Shown: positions 34,475-44,832 of the stretch, one piece after another
How positions within the stretch are numbered: position 1 is the stretch's first letter
Layout: the number at the start of each line of letters is the position of its first letter
Assembly (NCBI GenBank): GCA_038530575.1
Contig: JBCBCP010000006.1
Span: 1 to 64,000 of the forward strand
Reading direction: 5' to 3'
DNA from: JBCBCP01 sp038530575
GTDB lineage: Bacteria; Pseudomonadota; Alphaproteobacteria; Rhodobacterales; Rhodobacteraceae
Length of the DNA stretch: 64,000 nucleotides
The notes under the pieces: generated by a model
What the model saw: the letters and a program-made list of their open reading frames with translations, nothing else
Databases searched by the model: none
What the model was told of the DNA's origin: nothing
Made by a program: the position numbers and the translations under genes

Positions 34475-34831
34475 ATGCCCGACGATATGATTGAAGGTGC
34501 GCCGCTGATCGCGCCCTCCTCCACAGATCACACGCTTTACGACCAGGTGGTCGAGGCGTGCCGCACGGTTTATGACCCGGAAATCCCGGTGAATATCTAC
34601 GAGCTTGGCCTGATCTACACGATCGATATCAACGCCGAAAACGAGGTGCGGATCATCATGACCCTCACCGCCCCCGGCTGCCCCGTCGCGGGAGAGATGC
34701 CCGGCTGGATCGCCGACGCGATCGAGCCCATCCCGGGTGTCAAACAGGTCGACGTCGCCCTTGTCTGGGAGCCGCCTTGGGGCATGGACATGATGTCGGA
34801 CGAGGCAAAACTCGAACTGGGCTTCATGTAG
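34475..34831 (+). CDS. sufT: SufT/MIP18-like (DUF59) Fe-S assembly protein
   Basis: 118 residues. YDPEIPVNIYELGLIYTIDI and LTAPGCPVAGEMPGWI, with the reactive Cys after the TAPG, are the DUF59 core. Homologues help deliver Fe-S clusters to target proteins. In many genomes it closes the suf operon; here the rest of suf is absent, though an A-type carrier lies 1.4 kb downstream. Start ATG 34475. Confidence 0.92.
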   Translation: MPDDMIEGAPLIAPSSTDHTLYDQVVEACRTVYDPEIPVNIYELGLIYTIDINAENEVRIIMTLTAPGCPVAGEMPGWIADAIEPIPGVKQVDVALVWEPPWGMDMMSDEAKLELGFM

Positions 34832-34842
34832 CCTGAGCGGTT

Positions 34843-34900
34843 TTTCGCTGCATCACCCAAAAGCAGCGAAATTTCATTGCACTTGCTGAATGCAGCGAAT
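34843..34900 (+). promoter_or_regulatory. three GCAGCGAA(A/T) elements upstream of the SatD-like gene
   Basis: TTTCGCTGC (34843-34851) and GCAGCGAAA (34863-34871) form an inverted repeat with 9-base arms; a third copy GCAGCGAAT lies at 34892-34900, 29 bases on and 12 before the start codon. The inverted pair also lies 12 bases after the sufT stop and could act as a weak terminator, but the extra copy near the start codon favours an operator. Confidence 0.5.
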
Positions 34901-34912
34901 AAAAGCTGCCCC

Positions 34913-35548
34913 ATGTTAATTGCAGCGCTTACCGGAGATCTGATCCGCTCCCGCACCGCGGCACCGGATGCGGTCGAGGTCAGCATGACCGCGCTGCGGG
35001 ATACCGCGCTGGCGCTGGGCGCAAGCTGCGGGTTCGATCCACACTTTACCCGGCACCGAGGGGACGGGTGGCAGGCGGTTATGCCCCTGCCCGGCCCTCT
35101 CCTGAGCCTTCCGCTTGGCCTGACGGCTGGCCTCACGGCCGCGCAAACTGGCCTCGATACACGCATCGCCATTGCGGTCGGGCCAGCCGAAAGCCTTGGT
35201 ACGCACGATCTGTCGGACGCTGCGGGCGCGGCCTTTGTCACATCAGGCGACGTCCTCGACAGCATTGACGGCCGCACAGGCCGCCGCATGGCCGCCGCAG
35301 GCCCATCCGCCACACAATGGCTTTCGGCCGTGGTCGAAATGGCAGACTGGATCGCACAAGGCTGGACCCAAGGACAGGCCGAAGCCGCTTTATGCGCTCT
35401 GCTAAGGCCGGGCACGACCAATGCGGAACACGCGCAGGCTTTGAATATCTCCCGCCAGTCCTTTGAACGCCGCCTCCGCGGCTCAGGCCTTTCGGCAATG
35501 CAAGAGGCCCGGGATGCCGTGGCCCTGCACGATTGGACCGCCGCGTGA
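34913..35548 (+). CDS. SatD family protein
   Basis: 211 residues. The start MLIAALTGDLIRSR is the SatD signature, followed by an adenylyl-cyclase-like or regulatory fold of unknown activity. The C-terminus (NAEHAQALNISRQSFERRLR) is a helix-turn-helix, so the protein may bind DNA. ATG 34913 is chosen over TTG 34877. It overlaps the following DUF3307 gene by four bases (GTGA), a frequent pairing. Three GCAGCGAA elements precede it, suggesting autoregulation. Confidence 0.82.
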   Translation: MLIAALTGDLIRSRTAAPDAVEVSMTALRDTALALGASCGFDPHFTRHRGDGWQAVMPLPGPLLSLPLGLTAGLTAAQTGLDTRIAIAVGPAESLGTHDLSDAAGAAFVTSGDVLDSIDGRTGRRMAAAGPSATQWLSAVVEMADWIAQGWTQGQAEAALCALLRPGTTNAEHAQALNISRQSFERRLRGSGLSAMQEARDAVALHDWTAA

Positions 35549-36216
35549 CAGAAACATTCCTTGCCCTGCTGCTGGCGCATCTGATCGCGGCCTTTGTCCT
35601 GCCGGAGCGCCCGGGGTTTGCCGGATTGGCGCTGCGCGTGGGCGGCTTTGCCGTGGCCGCCGCCGTGACGCTTGGCCTTGCCCCTTGGCAATTGATCCTT
35701 GCCGCGGCGGGGGCCCATGCGGCCTTGCACGCCGCCGCCACTGCCCTGCCCCGTTCGCTTGGTGCGTTCTTTGCGGCGCAGGCCTTGCACTTGGCCAGCC
35801 TGCTCGCCCTCACTGCTTGGATACCGTCAGCTTATGCGCTCGGCCTTTGGGGTTCCATGGACTGGGCCGAAGCCTACACTTTCGCCTGCGGCGCGCTCAT
35901 CGCGATCCTTGCAGGCGGCCCGGCCATTGGCCTTTTGATGACGCGCTTTACCGCCGCTTTACCGGAGGGCCTGACCGGCGCGGGACGGCTGATCGGCGGA
36001 CTGGAACGCACGTTGATCTTCGCCCTCGTCATGGTTGGTGAGCCCGCTGGTATTGGTTTTCTGATCGCGGCCAAATCCATCCTGCGCTTTGATGCCGCCA
36101 AAACGCCCCACGCCTCCGAATACGTGATCGTGGGCACGCTGGCCTCCTTCGGTTGGGCGTTGATCGCATCGCTCTTGACCCTTGAGGCGCTTGAGATTGT
36201 GCGCACCGCCCCCTAA
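35545..36216 (+). CDS. DUF3307-like integral membrane protein
   Basis: 223 residues with about six hydrophobic segments and conserved-type stretches LLLAHLIAAFVLPERP at the start and LIGGLERTLIFALVMVGEPAGIGFLIAAKSILRF near the end (quoted here as two parts: LIGGLERTLIFALVM and AGIGFLIAAKSILRF). This is the usual membrane partner of SatD. GTG 35545 overlaps the SatD stop. Function unknown. Confidence 0.8.
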   Translation: MTETFLALLLAHLIAAFVLPERPGFAGLALRVGGFAVAAAVTLGLAPWQLILAAAGAHAALHAAATALPRSLGAFFAAQALHLASLLALTAWIPSAYALGLWGSMDWAEAYTFACGALIAILAGGPAIGLLMTRFTAALPEGLTGAGRLIGGLERTLIFALVMVGEPAGIGFLIAAKSILRFDAAKTPHASEYVIVGTLASFGWALIASLLTLEALEIVRTAP

Positions 36217-36242
36217 ATTGGCGACAACCAAGGAGCGCGCTC

Positions 36243-36638
36243 ATGTTTTCCATTCCCGGCAAGCAAGCTGTCAGCATAACGCCGCGTGCCGCGGCACAAA
36301 TTGCCAAGCTGATGACCAAAGACGGCCACCATGGCCTACGGATCGGCGTCAAGAAAGGCGGCTGTGCGGGCATGGAATACACCATGGACTATGTCGCCGA
36401 GCTGGACCCCAATGACGAGGTCGTTGAGCAAGACGGCGCACGCGTTGCGATTGCACCAATGGCCCAGATGTTCCTGTTCGGCACGGAAATTGACTACGAG
36501 ACATCGCTGCTCGAGTCGGGTTTCAAGTTCAATAACCCGAATGTGACGGACGCCTGCGGGTGCGGGGAGTCGATCGCGTTCAAGGACCTCGACGAACTTA
36601 AAGCCGAGCAAGCAGAGAACGGCGCACCCTTGCTTTAG
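36243..36638 (+). CDS. A-type Fe-S cluster carrier (SufA/IscA/ErpA family)
   Basis: 131 residues. The three cluster-binding cysteines are present: Cys41 (KKGGCAGMEY) and Cys105/Cys107 (DACGCGESIAF). The protein receives and hands on Fe-S clusters in the cytosol. The N-terminal extension of about 10 residues and the acidic insert are common in alphaproteobacterial SufA. GGAG precedes the ATG. It follows the DUF3307 gene. Confidence 0.93.
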   Translation: MFSIPGKQAVSITPRAAAQIAKLMTKDGHHGLRIGVKKGGCAGMEYTMDYVAELDPNDEVVEQDGARVAIAPMAQMFLFGTEIDYETSLLESGFKFNNPNVTDACGCGESIAFKDLDELKAEQAENGAPLL

Positions 36639-36643
36639 GCCTG

Positions 36644-36967
36644 ATGAGCGTTTCATCCGAAGACATCGCTTTTGCCACCGATCTTTTTGCGGGTCTGGGT
36701 GATATCACCACGCGGCGCATGATGGGCGGCTTGTGTCTGTACCATGATGGGACGATCTTTGCGATCCTGCACCCAGATGGCGGCTTGATGATCAAAGGGG
36801 CTGGGGCCTTTCAGGCAGAGCTTGAGGCAATGGGCGTGGCGCGGTGGCGATACCAGCGCGCAGGCAAGACGGAAACGGCGATGCCATATTGGGAGCTGCC
36901 CAGCCACGCGCTTGATGATCCCGAGGAAGCTGTCGCACTTGCGCGCCGTGCGCTTGCGCATTTGTAG
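36644..36967 (+). CDS. TfoX/Sxy N-terminal domain protein
   Basis: 107 residues comprising a TfoX_N domain only: FAGLGDITTRRMMGGLCLYH, FAILHPDGGLMIKG and YWELPSHALDDPEE. TfoX of gamma-proteobacteria controls competence; stand-alone N-domains have no known role. The start is 5 bases after the Fe-S carrier stop, so the two are probably one transcript. Confidence 0.88.
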   Translation: MSVSSEDIAFATDLFAGLGDITTRRMMGGLCLYHDGTIFAILHPDGGLMIKGAGAFQAELEAMGVARWRYQRAGKTETAMPYWELPSHALDDPEEAVALARRALAHL

Positions 36968-36978
36968 CGTGACTGCGC

Positions 36979-37887
36979 CTATTTCTTGAGGTGCAGGTAG
37001 GTTTCCGAAAACCGCTTGGCCATATGCTCCCCCGCACGTATCGGCGGCGCCCCGGGCGGCGCGACATCTGCGTTATGGGCGGGGTTGAAAAACAAAGGTA
37101 CCGAAATGCGTTCGGCAGAGGTGCCCACAACCCGGTGCGGCGTCGCCTTGACGGCGCCTTCGGTCCAGATCTCCATCATCTCGCCAAAATTGATCACGAA
37201 TTCGCCGACCGGCGGACTGAGCGCAATCCACCCGCCGCCGCGCTGGCGCACCTCAAGCCCGGGCGTTCCATCGGTGGCCAGAAGCGTTAGGCAGCCATAA
37301 TCGGTATGGGTGGCAATGCCGAAATCCTTCTCCCCCGCCCAGGCGGGCCGCTCGGGGTAATAGTTCCCGCGCAGCAATGCCATGGGCGGATCGAAGGCGG
37401 CATCAAAGGCGCCTTCGGGTCGGCCCAGCGCCGCACTCAGCGCGCGCAACACATCCATGGCTACGACACAAGCCGCAGAATAGTAGGCTGAAATTGCCTC
37501 CTGAAAGCCCGGCACATCCGGCCACCGGTTTGGCGCATAGACCGGCAAATGCGACAGCGCATGGCCCTCGGGCAGCGTCACGCCCACGTCGAAGAACTGC
37601 TTGTAATCGGGGTTTGCACTCGGATCGACCTGCTCGGACCCCGGCGCGCCCCAGCCCCGGTTGGCCCCGGTCTGCGCCATGTCAACTGACGTCTTGAGCG
37701 CTTGTGGCAGGTGGAAGAAGGCGCGGTAGACCTCGATCACTTCAGACACTTGCGCTGTGCTCAGCGCGGTGTTGTGAACGGTCGCAAAGCCGACCCCGGC
37801 AGCCGCCTCGCGGAAAGCCGCAAGCGTTGCAGGGTCCCTCGCGATGAGTTTTTCGGCATCAAGCCGCGGGATAAGCGCATCTGTCAT
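36979..37887 (-). CDS. 2-oxoglutarate/Fe(II)-dependent oxygenase, isopenicillin-N-synthase family
   Basis: 302 residues. The iron ligands are His-Asp in THTDYGCLTLL and His in ATPHRVVG; the 2OG-binding Arg-x-Ser is in ERISVPLFFNP. The N-terminal non-haem dioxygenase cap is present (AGVGFATVHNTAL). It would hydroxylate or desaturate a small molecule. Start ATG 37887 gives a standard length. Convergent with the TfoX-like gene, divergent from tpiA. Substrate unknown. Confidence 0.9.
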   Translation of the reverse strand: MTDALIPRLDAEKLIARDPATLAAFREAAAGVGFATVHNTALSTAQVSEVIEVYRAFFHLPQALKTSVDMAQTGANRGWGAPGSEQVDPSANPDYKQFFDVGVTLPEGHALSHLPVYAPNRWPDVPGFQEAISAYYSAACVVAMDVLRALSAALGRPEGAFDAAFDPPMALLRGNYYPERPAWAGEKDFGIATHTDYGCLTLLATDGTPGLEVRQRGGGWIALSPPVGEFVINFGEMMEIWTEGAVKATPHRVVGTSAERISVPLFFNPAHNADVAPPGAPPIRAGEHMAKRFSETYLHLKK

Positions 37888-37961
37888 GGCGCGCGTCGTA
37901 GCCGCGCCGCGCGCGCTTGGCCAGCCCTCGGGCGCGTGATAACAGGCGCAAGGAACATGGG

Positions 37962-38708
37962 ATGCGGGCAATGAAACGAAAACTGGCGGCGGGCAACTGG
38001 AAAATGAACGGCACAGCCGCGGCCCTCGAGATGGTGCGCGACCTGCCCGAGACACACAGCACCGACGTGGTCATTTGCCCGCCTGCCCCACTGCTTTATC
38101 GCGGGGTCGAGGCAGCGAAAGGCACTGGCATCGGCATCGGTGCGCAGGACTGTCACAGCGAGGCGAAAGGCGCATACACGGGCGACATCTCTGCCCCGAT
38201 GATCGCCGATGCCGGCGCACGCTTCGTGATCGTCGGTCACTCCGAACGCCGCGAAGGCCACGCTGAGCGCGACCGCGATGTGCGCTCCAAGGCCGAGGCC
38301 GCCTTTGCCGCAAACCTCACTGCCATTTTGTGCCTCGGCGAGTCCGCCGAAGAGCGCGCGGCCGACAACACGCTGGACATCATCGCGGGCCAACTGAGCG
38401 GTTCGATCCCCGATGCCAGCACCGCGCAGAACCTTGTGATCGCTTACGAGCCGATCTGGGCTATTGGCACCGGCGCCGTCGCAAGCCCCGCCCAGATTGA
38501 CGAGGTCCATGATTTCATACGCGCCCGCCTCATTCGGCGCTTTGGCGACACGGGCGCGGGCATGCGCCTTTTGTACGGTGGCAGTGTGAAACCTGGCAAT
38601 GCGGCGGACATCTTTGCGAGCGACAATGTGGACGGGGCGCTGGTTGGTGGCGCCTCCCTTTCCGCCAAGGACTTCGCCCCCATCATCGCGGCGCTTGACG
38701 CGTCCTGA
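37962..38708 (+). CDS. tpiA: triosephosphate isomerase
   Basis: 248 residues. It interconverts dihydroxyacetone phosphate and glyceraldehyde-3-phosphate. Catalytic parts: NWKMNGT (Lys), VIVGHSERR (His), YEPIWAIGTG (Glu) and the phosphate loop LYGGSVKPGN. ATG 37962 follows AAGGA by six bases; ATG 37971 would also work. It is alone, with divergent and convergent neighbours. Confidence 0.97.
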   Translation: MRAMKRKLAAGNWKMNGTAAALEMVRDLPETHSTDVVICPPAPLLYRGVEAAKGTGIGIGAQDCHSEAKGAYTGDISAPMIADAGARFVIVGHSERREGHAERDRDVRSKAEAAFAANLTAILCLGESAEERAADNTLDIIAGQLSGSIPDASTAQNLVIAYEPIWAIGTGAVASPAQIDEVHDFIRARLIRRFGDTGAGMRLLYGGSVKPGNAADIFASDNVDGALVGGASLSAKDFAPIIAALDAS

Positions 38709-38746
38709 TCACGCACTGCGAGGGCTGAGCGTCATTCGCAATTAAT

Positions 38747-39208
38747 TTACAACGGCAATGCGGTCGTCGATTTGATCTCTTCCATCGACAAAAGCGCCGT
38801 GACGTTGTGTACCCGCACCTCGGAAATCAGCGCTTGATAGAAGCGGTCATAGGCCCGTGCGTTCTCCACCCGCACCTTGAGAATATAGTCTATATCGCCT
38901 GCCAGACGGTGCGCCTCCTGCACCTCGGGCCGGTCGTTCAGCGCCTTGAGAAACGCCGCCTGCCATTCGGCCTCATGTTCGGACGTGCGGATCAGCACAA
39001 AGAAACACGCCTCAAACCCCAGCGCCTCGGCGTTGAGCACGGCAACCTGTGGGCCGATGACCCCCGCCTCGCGCATTTTGCGGATGCGATTCCACACCGG
39101 CGTCTTTGAAGAGCCCACTTCCCGTGCGATTTCATCGAGCGACAGCGCTGCATCGCGCTGCAGCACGCCAAGGATTTTCCGATCTGTCGCGTCGATCCGA
39201 ACGTCCAT
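38747..39208 (-). CDS. Lrp/AsnC family transcriptional regulator
   Basis: 153 residues: N-terminal helix-turn-helix (LSLDEIAREVGSSKTPVWNR) and a C-terminal RAM ligand-sensing domain (AHRLAGDIDYILKVRVEN). AAGGA precedes ATG 39208. It is divergent from cysG at 39354 and is the obvious candidate regulator of the sulfite-reduction operon; Lrp-type regulators of this kind in other bacteria respond to amino acids. Confidence 0.92.
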   Translation of the reverse strand: MDVRIDATDRKILGVLQRDAALSLDEIAREVGSSKTPVWNRIRKMREAGVIGPQVAVLNAEALGFEACFFVLIRTSEHEAEWQAAFLKALNDRPEVQEAHRLAGDIDYILKVRVENARAYDRFYQALISEVRVHNVTALLSMEEIKSTTALPL

Positions 39209-39240
39209 CCTGCTTTTCCTTCATGTCCAGACCAGATGTT

Positions 39241-39313
39241 CCCAATTGGGGATTATGCGGAACAATCATCCTTATCAATGCCGCTGTCTAGCGAAAAGTA
39301 AGGAAATTTTCCT
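39241..39313. promoter_or_regulatory. candidate Lrp operators between the regulator and cysG
   Basis: The divergent region holds two short palindromes: CCCAATTGGG at 39241-39250 and AGGAAATTTTCCT at 39301-39313. The second resembles degenerate Lrp sites with an A/T-rich centre and lies about 41 bases before the cysG start. Binding is inferred. Confidence 0.45.
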
Positions 39314-39353
39314 ATCTCTAGGGACAACGTAACACCAACGCAAAGGGCGCAGC

Positions 39354-40748
39354 ATGGACCATTTTCCGATTTTCCTCAGCACCGCAGGTCGCCGCATTGT
39401 GCTGGCGGGCGGGGGTGAGGCTGCGTTGGCAAAGCTGCGCTTGCTGTTGAAGACCCACGCGCACATCACCGTTTTCGCTCCCGACGCTGACCCGCAGATC
39501 GTCACTTGGGCGTCTCAAGGCATGCTACGCCTCGTGAACCGCGCGTTCGATCATGGCGACGCTCTGTGCGCCGCGTTGTTCTATGCCGCCTCCGATGATG
39601 ACGCCGAAGACGCCCGCACCGCTGCCCTCGCCCGCGCGGACGGCGCGCTGGTGAATATGGTCGACAACCTGTCTGGCTCACAATTCATCACGCCTGCCAT
39701 CGTGGACCGCGATCCGGTCACCGTCGCCATAGGAACAGAAGGCGCCGCCCCGGTCCTCGCCCGCGCGATCAAAAAAGACCTTGAGGACCGCCTGCCCAGC
39801 ACGCTCGGCCCCCTTGCCCGGATCGGCAAAGCCTTCCGCAAGGCCGCTGACGCCCTGCCCTTCGGCCGCCCACGCCGCGACTTCTGGCGCGACTATTACT
39901 TCGACGCGGGGCCGCGCGCGATCGCACAGGGCGAGGCAAGCGTGACCCCAGCGCTCGAAACCCTCTTGGACGATCACCTCACCCGCACGATGCGCCCCGG
40001 CCACGTCGCCTTTGTCGGGGCGGGCCCCGGTGACCCTGAACTGCTGACGCTCAAGGCCCGCCGCGCGCTCGATGAGGCCGACGTCGTGATCCACGACCGC
40101 CTAATTTCCCCCGCGATCCTGGAACTTGCCCGCCGCGAGGCAGTGATGATCGACGCGGGCAAAGAGGGCTTCGGCCCGTCGATGACACAGGCCGACATCA
40201 ACGCCCTCATTGTCCACCACGCCTCCCAAGGCGCGCAGGTCGTTCGACTTAAATCTGGCGATTGCACGGTCTATGGTCGCCTTGACGAAGAAATTGATGC
40301 GCTGAGCGGAACCGATATCGGCTGGCACATCGTGCCGGGCATCACGTCTGCCTCCGCCGCCGTCGCCGCCCTGGGCCAAAGCTTCACCAAGCGTGGCCGC
40401 AACTCCGGCATTCGTTTTCTTACCGGCCACGACACCAAAGGGTTCGCCGATCACGATTGGCAGGCGCTGGCCCGGCCGGGCGAGGTCGCCGCAATTTACA
40501 TGGGCAAGCGCGCCGCACGGTTCATCCAGGGCCGTCTGATGATGCATGGCGCGGATCCCGCGACCCCCGTCACGGTGATCGAAAACGCCTCTCGTCCCGA
40601 ACAGCGCATCCTCGCCACCACGCTGGCGCAGATGGAGCCGACCATCACAAACGCCGGCATGACCGGCCCCGCCCTTACCTTCTTTGGCCTCGCCCCACGC
40701 GACGCCCTCCAGATCGAGGTTCCCCATGCCCAAACCATTCAAGCCTAG
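39354..40748 (+). CDS. cysG: siroheme synthase CysG
   Basis: 464 residues. The N-terminal half is a precorrin-2 dehydrogenase/sirohydrochlorin ferrochelatase (FPIFLSTAGRRIVLAGGGEA). The C-terminal half is uroporphyrinogen-III C-methyltransferase (VAFVGAGPGDPELLTLKARR). It makes siroheme for the sulfite reductase two genes downstream. The canonical LKGGDPFVFGRGGEE loop reads LKSGDCTVYGRLDEE here, a divergence in the SAM-binding loop worth noting. AAGGG precedes the ATG. First gene of a six-gene operon. Confidence 0.95.
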   Translation: MDHFPIFLSTAGRRIVLAGGGEAALAKLRLLLKTHAHITVFAPDADPQIVTWASQGMLRLVNRAFDHGDALCAALFYAASDDDAEDARTAALARADGALVNMVDNLSGSQFITPAIVDRDPVTVAIGTEGAAPVLARAIKKDLEDRLPSTLGPLARIGKAFRKAADALPFGRPRRDFWRDYYFDAGPRAIAQGEASVTPALETLLDDHLTRTMRPGHVAFVGAGPGDPELLTLKARRALDEADVVIHDRLISPAILELARREAVMIDAGKEGFGPSMTQADINALIVHHASQGAQVVRLKSGDCTVYGRLDEEIDALSGTDIGWHIVPGITSASAAVAALGQSFTKRGRNSGIRFLTGHDTKGFADHDWQALARPGEVAAIYMGKRAARFIQGRLMMHGADPATPVTVIENASRPEQRILATTLAQMEPTITNAGMTGPALTFFGLAPRDALQIEVPHAQTIQA

Positions 40749-41015
40749 CGTTGTCACCGCGAACGACCTGCTGAAAGGCGACGTGATCTACCAGACCGCG
40801 ACCGGCTGGACCCGCAAGATCGATGAGGCCGAAATCCTCACCGACGAAGCCGACGCCCAACTTCGCCTCGTCGAGGCCTCCCAGCAAACCGGCCAGATCG
40901 TCGGCGCCTACCTTGCCGAGGTCACGGATGACGGTGCCCCGACCCATTTCCGCGAGGATTTCCGGGCGACCGGCCCCTCCAACTATCCCCACGGCAAGCA
41001 AGCGGAGCTGACCTA

Positions 41016-41016
<1 letters not shown>
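40726..41016 (+). CDS. DUF2849 protein
   Basis: 96 residues (MPKPFKPSVVTANDLLKGDV...). It overlaps the end of cysG by 23 bases in another frame, with its GAGG ribosome-binding site inside cysG, and its TAA overlaps the ATG of cysI. The family occurs only in this operon context as far as I know, so a role as accessory to siroheme insertion or sulfite reduction is a reasonable inference. No catalytic motif or Cys. Confidence 0.85.
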
Positions 41017-42671
<1,655 letters not shown>

Positions 42672-42675
42672 CCCC

Positions 42676-43425
42676 ATGTTTCACTTGGCAAATAAAACTC
42701 CCCCCGGAGGGCCCATCCACCCCGATCCCGCCGTACTGGTCAGCGCGCTGAACGCCAAGCTGACCCATCACGGCGCGCGGGACGTACTGCGCGCAGCATT
42801 CGACGCGGTTCCGGACCTCGCGTTGGTATCGTCCTTCGGGGCGGAATCGGTTGTCCTGCTGCACCTCGCGGCGACCACAAGACGGGACGTGCCGGTCTAC
42901 ATGATCGACACGGAGATGCTGTTCCCCGAAACGCTGATCTACCAGCAGGAGGTGGCGGAACGTCTGCGCCTGACTAACATGCATATCATCCGCGCCAAGG
43001 ACATTGCGGCACGCGATCCTTACGGCGCGTTGCACCTCAGCGATCCGGACGCTTGCTGTGCCCTGCGCAAGACGGCGCCGCTCAACCATGCGCTGCAAGG
43101 CCACGGCGGCTGGATCACCGGGCGCAAGCGCTACCAGTCGGGCCGCCGCGCGAGCCTCGACTTTTTCGAGATCGAGGGCGCGCGCATCAAGGTCAACCCG
43201 CTGGCCCGCTGGCGGCCCCAAGACGTGGCCGAATACATGGACGAGAACCGCCTACCCCGCCACCCGCTGGTGGCGCAAGGATACCCATCCATCGGCTGTG
43301 CGCCCTGCACCTCCAAAGTGGCCGAGGGCGAGGACGCGCGCGCCGGGCGCTGGCGTGATCAGGACAAAGACGAATGCGGCATCCACTTAGTGGATGGCAA
43401 AATAGTGCGAGGAAACGCGACATGA
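42676..43425 (+). CDS. cysH: phosphoadenylyl/adenylyl-sulfate reductase
   Basis: 249 residues. Cys127-Cys128 and Cys208-x-x-Cys211 are the four Fe4S4 ligands of the APS-reductase type, and Cys234 in DECGIH is the catalytic nucleophile. SSFGAESVVLLHL is the PP-loop. It reduces APS (assimilatory) to sulfite. Start ATG 42676, five bases after cysI. Stop overlaps the next start (ATGA). Confidence 0.95.
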   Translation: MFHLANKTPPGGPIHPDPAVLVSALNAKLTHHGARDVLRAAFDAVPDLALVSSFGAESVVLLHLAATTRRDVPVYMIDTEMLFPETLIYQQEVAERLRLTNMHIIRAKDIAARDPYGALHLSDPDACCALRKTAPLNHALQGHGGWITGRKRYQSGRRASLDFFEIEGARIKVNPLARWRPQDVAEYMDENRLPRHPLVAQGYPSIGCAPCTSKVAEGEDARAGRWRDQDKDECGIHLVDGKIVRGNAT

Positions 43426-43829
43426 CCATCATCGTTACCGATCAGGGTTTCGGCCCCGACCCGTGGGACAAGGGCTATACTCCGCTGGGCGAGGCGGCCA
43501 ATGACGCCCGCGCGCTTGACGTGCCGGCGGATGCCAACCCCGACACGATCCCGCTCAGCGCTGAAATCATCCGGGTGGATGTTCCTTCGGCCGCCGACGG
43601 ACGCGGATTTACCATCGCCCGCACGCTTCGTCTGCGCGGCTATTCCGGACGGCTGCGCGCGCGCGGCCACGTCATCGCGGATCAATACGCCATGGCGCGG
43701 CGCGCCGGCTTCGATGAGGTTGAAATCAGCCAAGCCCTTGCGGCCCGCCAACCCGAAGACCAATGGCTTTTTCGCGCCAACTGGCAGGCGCATGACTACC
43801 AAAACCGGCTGCGCGCCGCCCAAATCTGA
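43422..43829 (+). CDS. DUF934 protein
   Basis: 135 residues; family found with cysI/cysH. Motifs: RTLRLRGYSGRLRARGHVIA and QYAMARRAGFDEVEI. Function not established; proposed oxidoreductase accessory of sulfite reduction. ATG overlaps the cysH stop by four bases. A group of three hairpins follows before fpr. Confidence 0.9.
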   Translation: MTIIVTDQGFGPDPWDKGYTPLGEAANDARALDVPADANPDTIPLSAEIIRVDVPSAADGRGFTIARTLRLRGYSGRLRARGHVIADQYAMARRAGFDEVEISQALAARQPEDQWLFRANWQAHDYQNRLRAAQI

Positions 43830-43855
43830 CGCAGATCAAAGCCACCCGCGACACC

Positions 43856-43917
43856 GCGCCCTATTCAAGGGCGCGAAGCCCCTTCCATTTCAGAGGGGCA
43901 AGGTTGTAAACCTTGCC
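43856..43917 (+). repeat. hairpin cluster inside the sulfur operon
   Basis: GCGCCCT/AGGGCGC (43856-43874, 5-base loop), GCCCCT/AGGGGC (43878-43899) and a 21-base palindrome with arms GGCAAGGTT/AACCTTGCC (43897-43917). They lie between the DUF934 stop and the fpr start in a co-directional stretch, unlike the other clusters at gene ends. They may modulate fpr expression relative to the upstream genes or protect the mRNA. Confidence 0.7.
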
Positions 43918-43929
43918 TGACAGGAACAG

Positions 43930-44772
43930 ATGACCGAGCAAACACCCGTGAACGAAGCCAAAGCCGTGCCCGCCCTGCCCGACGCCCAAGAGGTGACGGA
44001 GGTCAAACACTACACCGACCGGCTGTTCAGCTTCAAATGCACCCGGCCTGCCTCGCTCCGCTTTCGATCGGGCGAATTTGTCATGATCGGCCTGATGGGC
44101 GATCCCGACCCCAAGACCGGCAAGCAAAAGCCGCTCCTGCGCGCCTACTCCATCGCTTCCCCGTCCTGGGACGAAGAGCTGGAATTCTACTCGATCAAGG
44201 TGCAAGACGGCCCGCTGACCTCGCGGCTCCAGCACATACAGTCTGGCGACCAGATCATCCTGCGCCCCAAGCCCGTGGGCACGCTGGTGCACGACGCCCT
44301 GCTGCCGGGCAAACGGCTCTGGTTCTTTGCCACTGGCACCGGCTTTGCCCCGTTTGCGTCCCTCCTGCGTGAGCCGCAGACCTATGAGGATTACGATGAG
44401 GTCATCATCACCCACACGTGCCGCGAGGTGGGTGAGCTGACCTATGGGCGCGACCTGATCGCGGCGCTGAAATACGACGAGCTGCTGAACGAGGTCATCG
44501 GCGAGGGGTTCTGGAAAAAGATCAAATACTACCCCACGACCACCCGCGAAGAGAGCCCCAAGATGGGCCGAATTACCGACCTGATGAATTCGGGCGAGGC
44601 GTTCACAGACCTTGGCGTCCCGCCCCTAACGCCCGAGACGGACCGCGCGATGATCTGCGGCAACCTCGCCTTCAACCTCGAACTGAAGGACATGCTGGAG
44701 GCCTACGGGCTGGAAGAGGGCGCGAACTCCAAGCCTGCGCATTACGTCGTAGAAAAGGCCTTCCTCGACTAG
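43930..44772 (+). CDS. fpr: ferredoxin-NADP reductase
   Basis: 280 residues. FAD-binding RAYSIASPSWDE, NADPH-binding FATGTGFAPFASLLREP and the C-terminal VEKAFLD (bacterial type, no terminal Tyr) identify it. It transfers electrons between NADPH and ferredoxin/flavodoxin. At the end of the cys operon it is the likely electron source for CysI. Confidence 0.94.
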   Translation: MTEQTPVNEAKAVPALPDAQEVTEVKHYTDRLFSFKCTRPASLRFRSGEFVMIGLMGDPDPKTGKQKPLLRAYSIASPSWDEELEFYSIKVQDGPLTSRLQHIQSGDQIILRPKPVGTLVHDALLPGKRLWFFATGTGFAPFASLLREPQTYEDYDEVIITHTCREVGELTYGRDLIAALKYDELLNEVIGEGFWKKIKYYPTTTREESPKMGRITDLMNSGEAFTDLGVPPLTPETDRAMICGNLAFNLELKDMLEAYGLEEGANSKPAHYVVEKAFLD

Positions 44773-44777
44773 AGCAG

Positions 44778-44822
44778 GCCGTTCTTCGAAGAACGGCGTC
44801 CCCCCGATCCTTCAAGGATCGG
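44778..44822. repeat. tandem palindrome pair at convergent gene ends
   Basis: GCCGTTCTTCGAAGAACGGC (44778-44797, perfect) and CCGATCCTTCAAGGATCGG (44804-44822) lie between the fpr stop and the stop of the convergent TauD-like gene. No T-tract. Confidence 0.87.
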
Positions 44823-44832
44823 CTGCCTGCCG

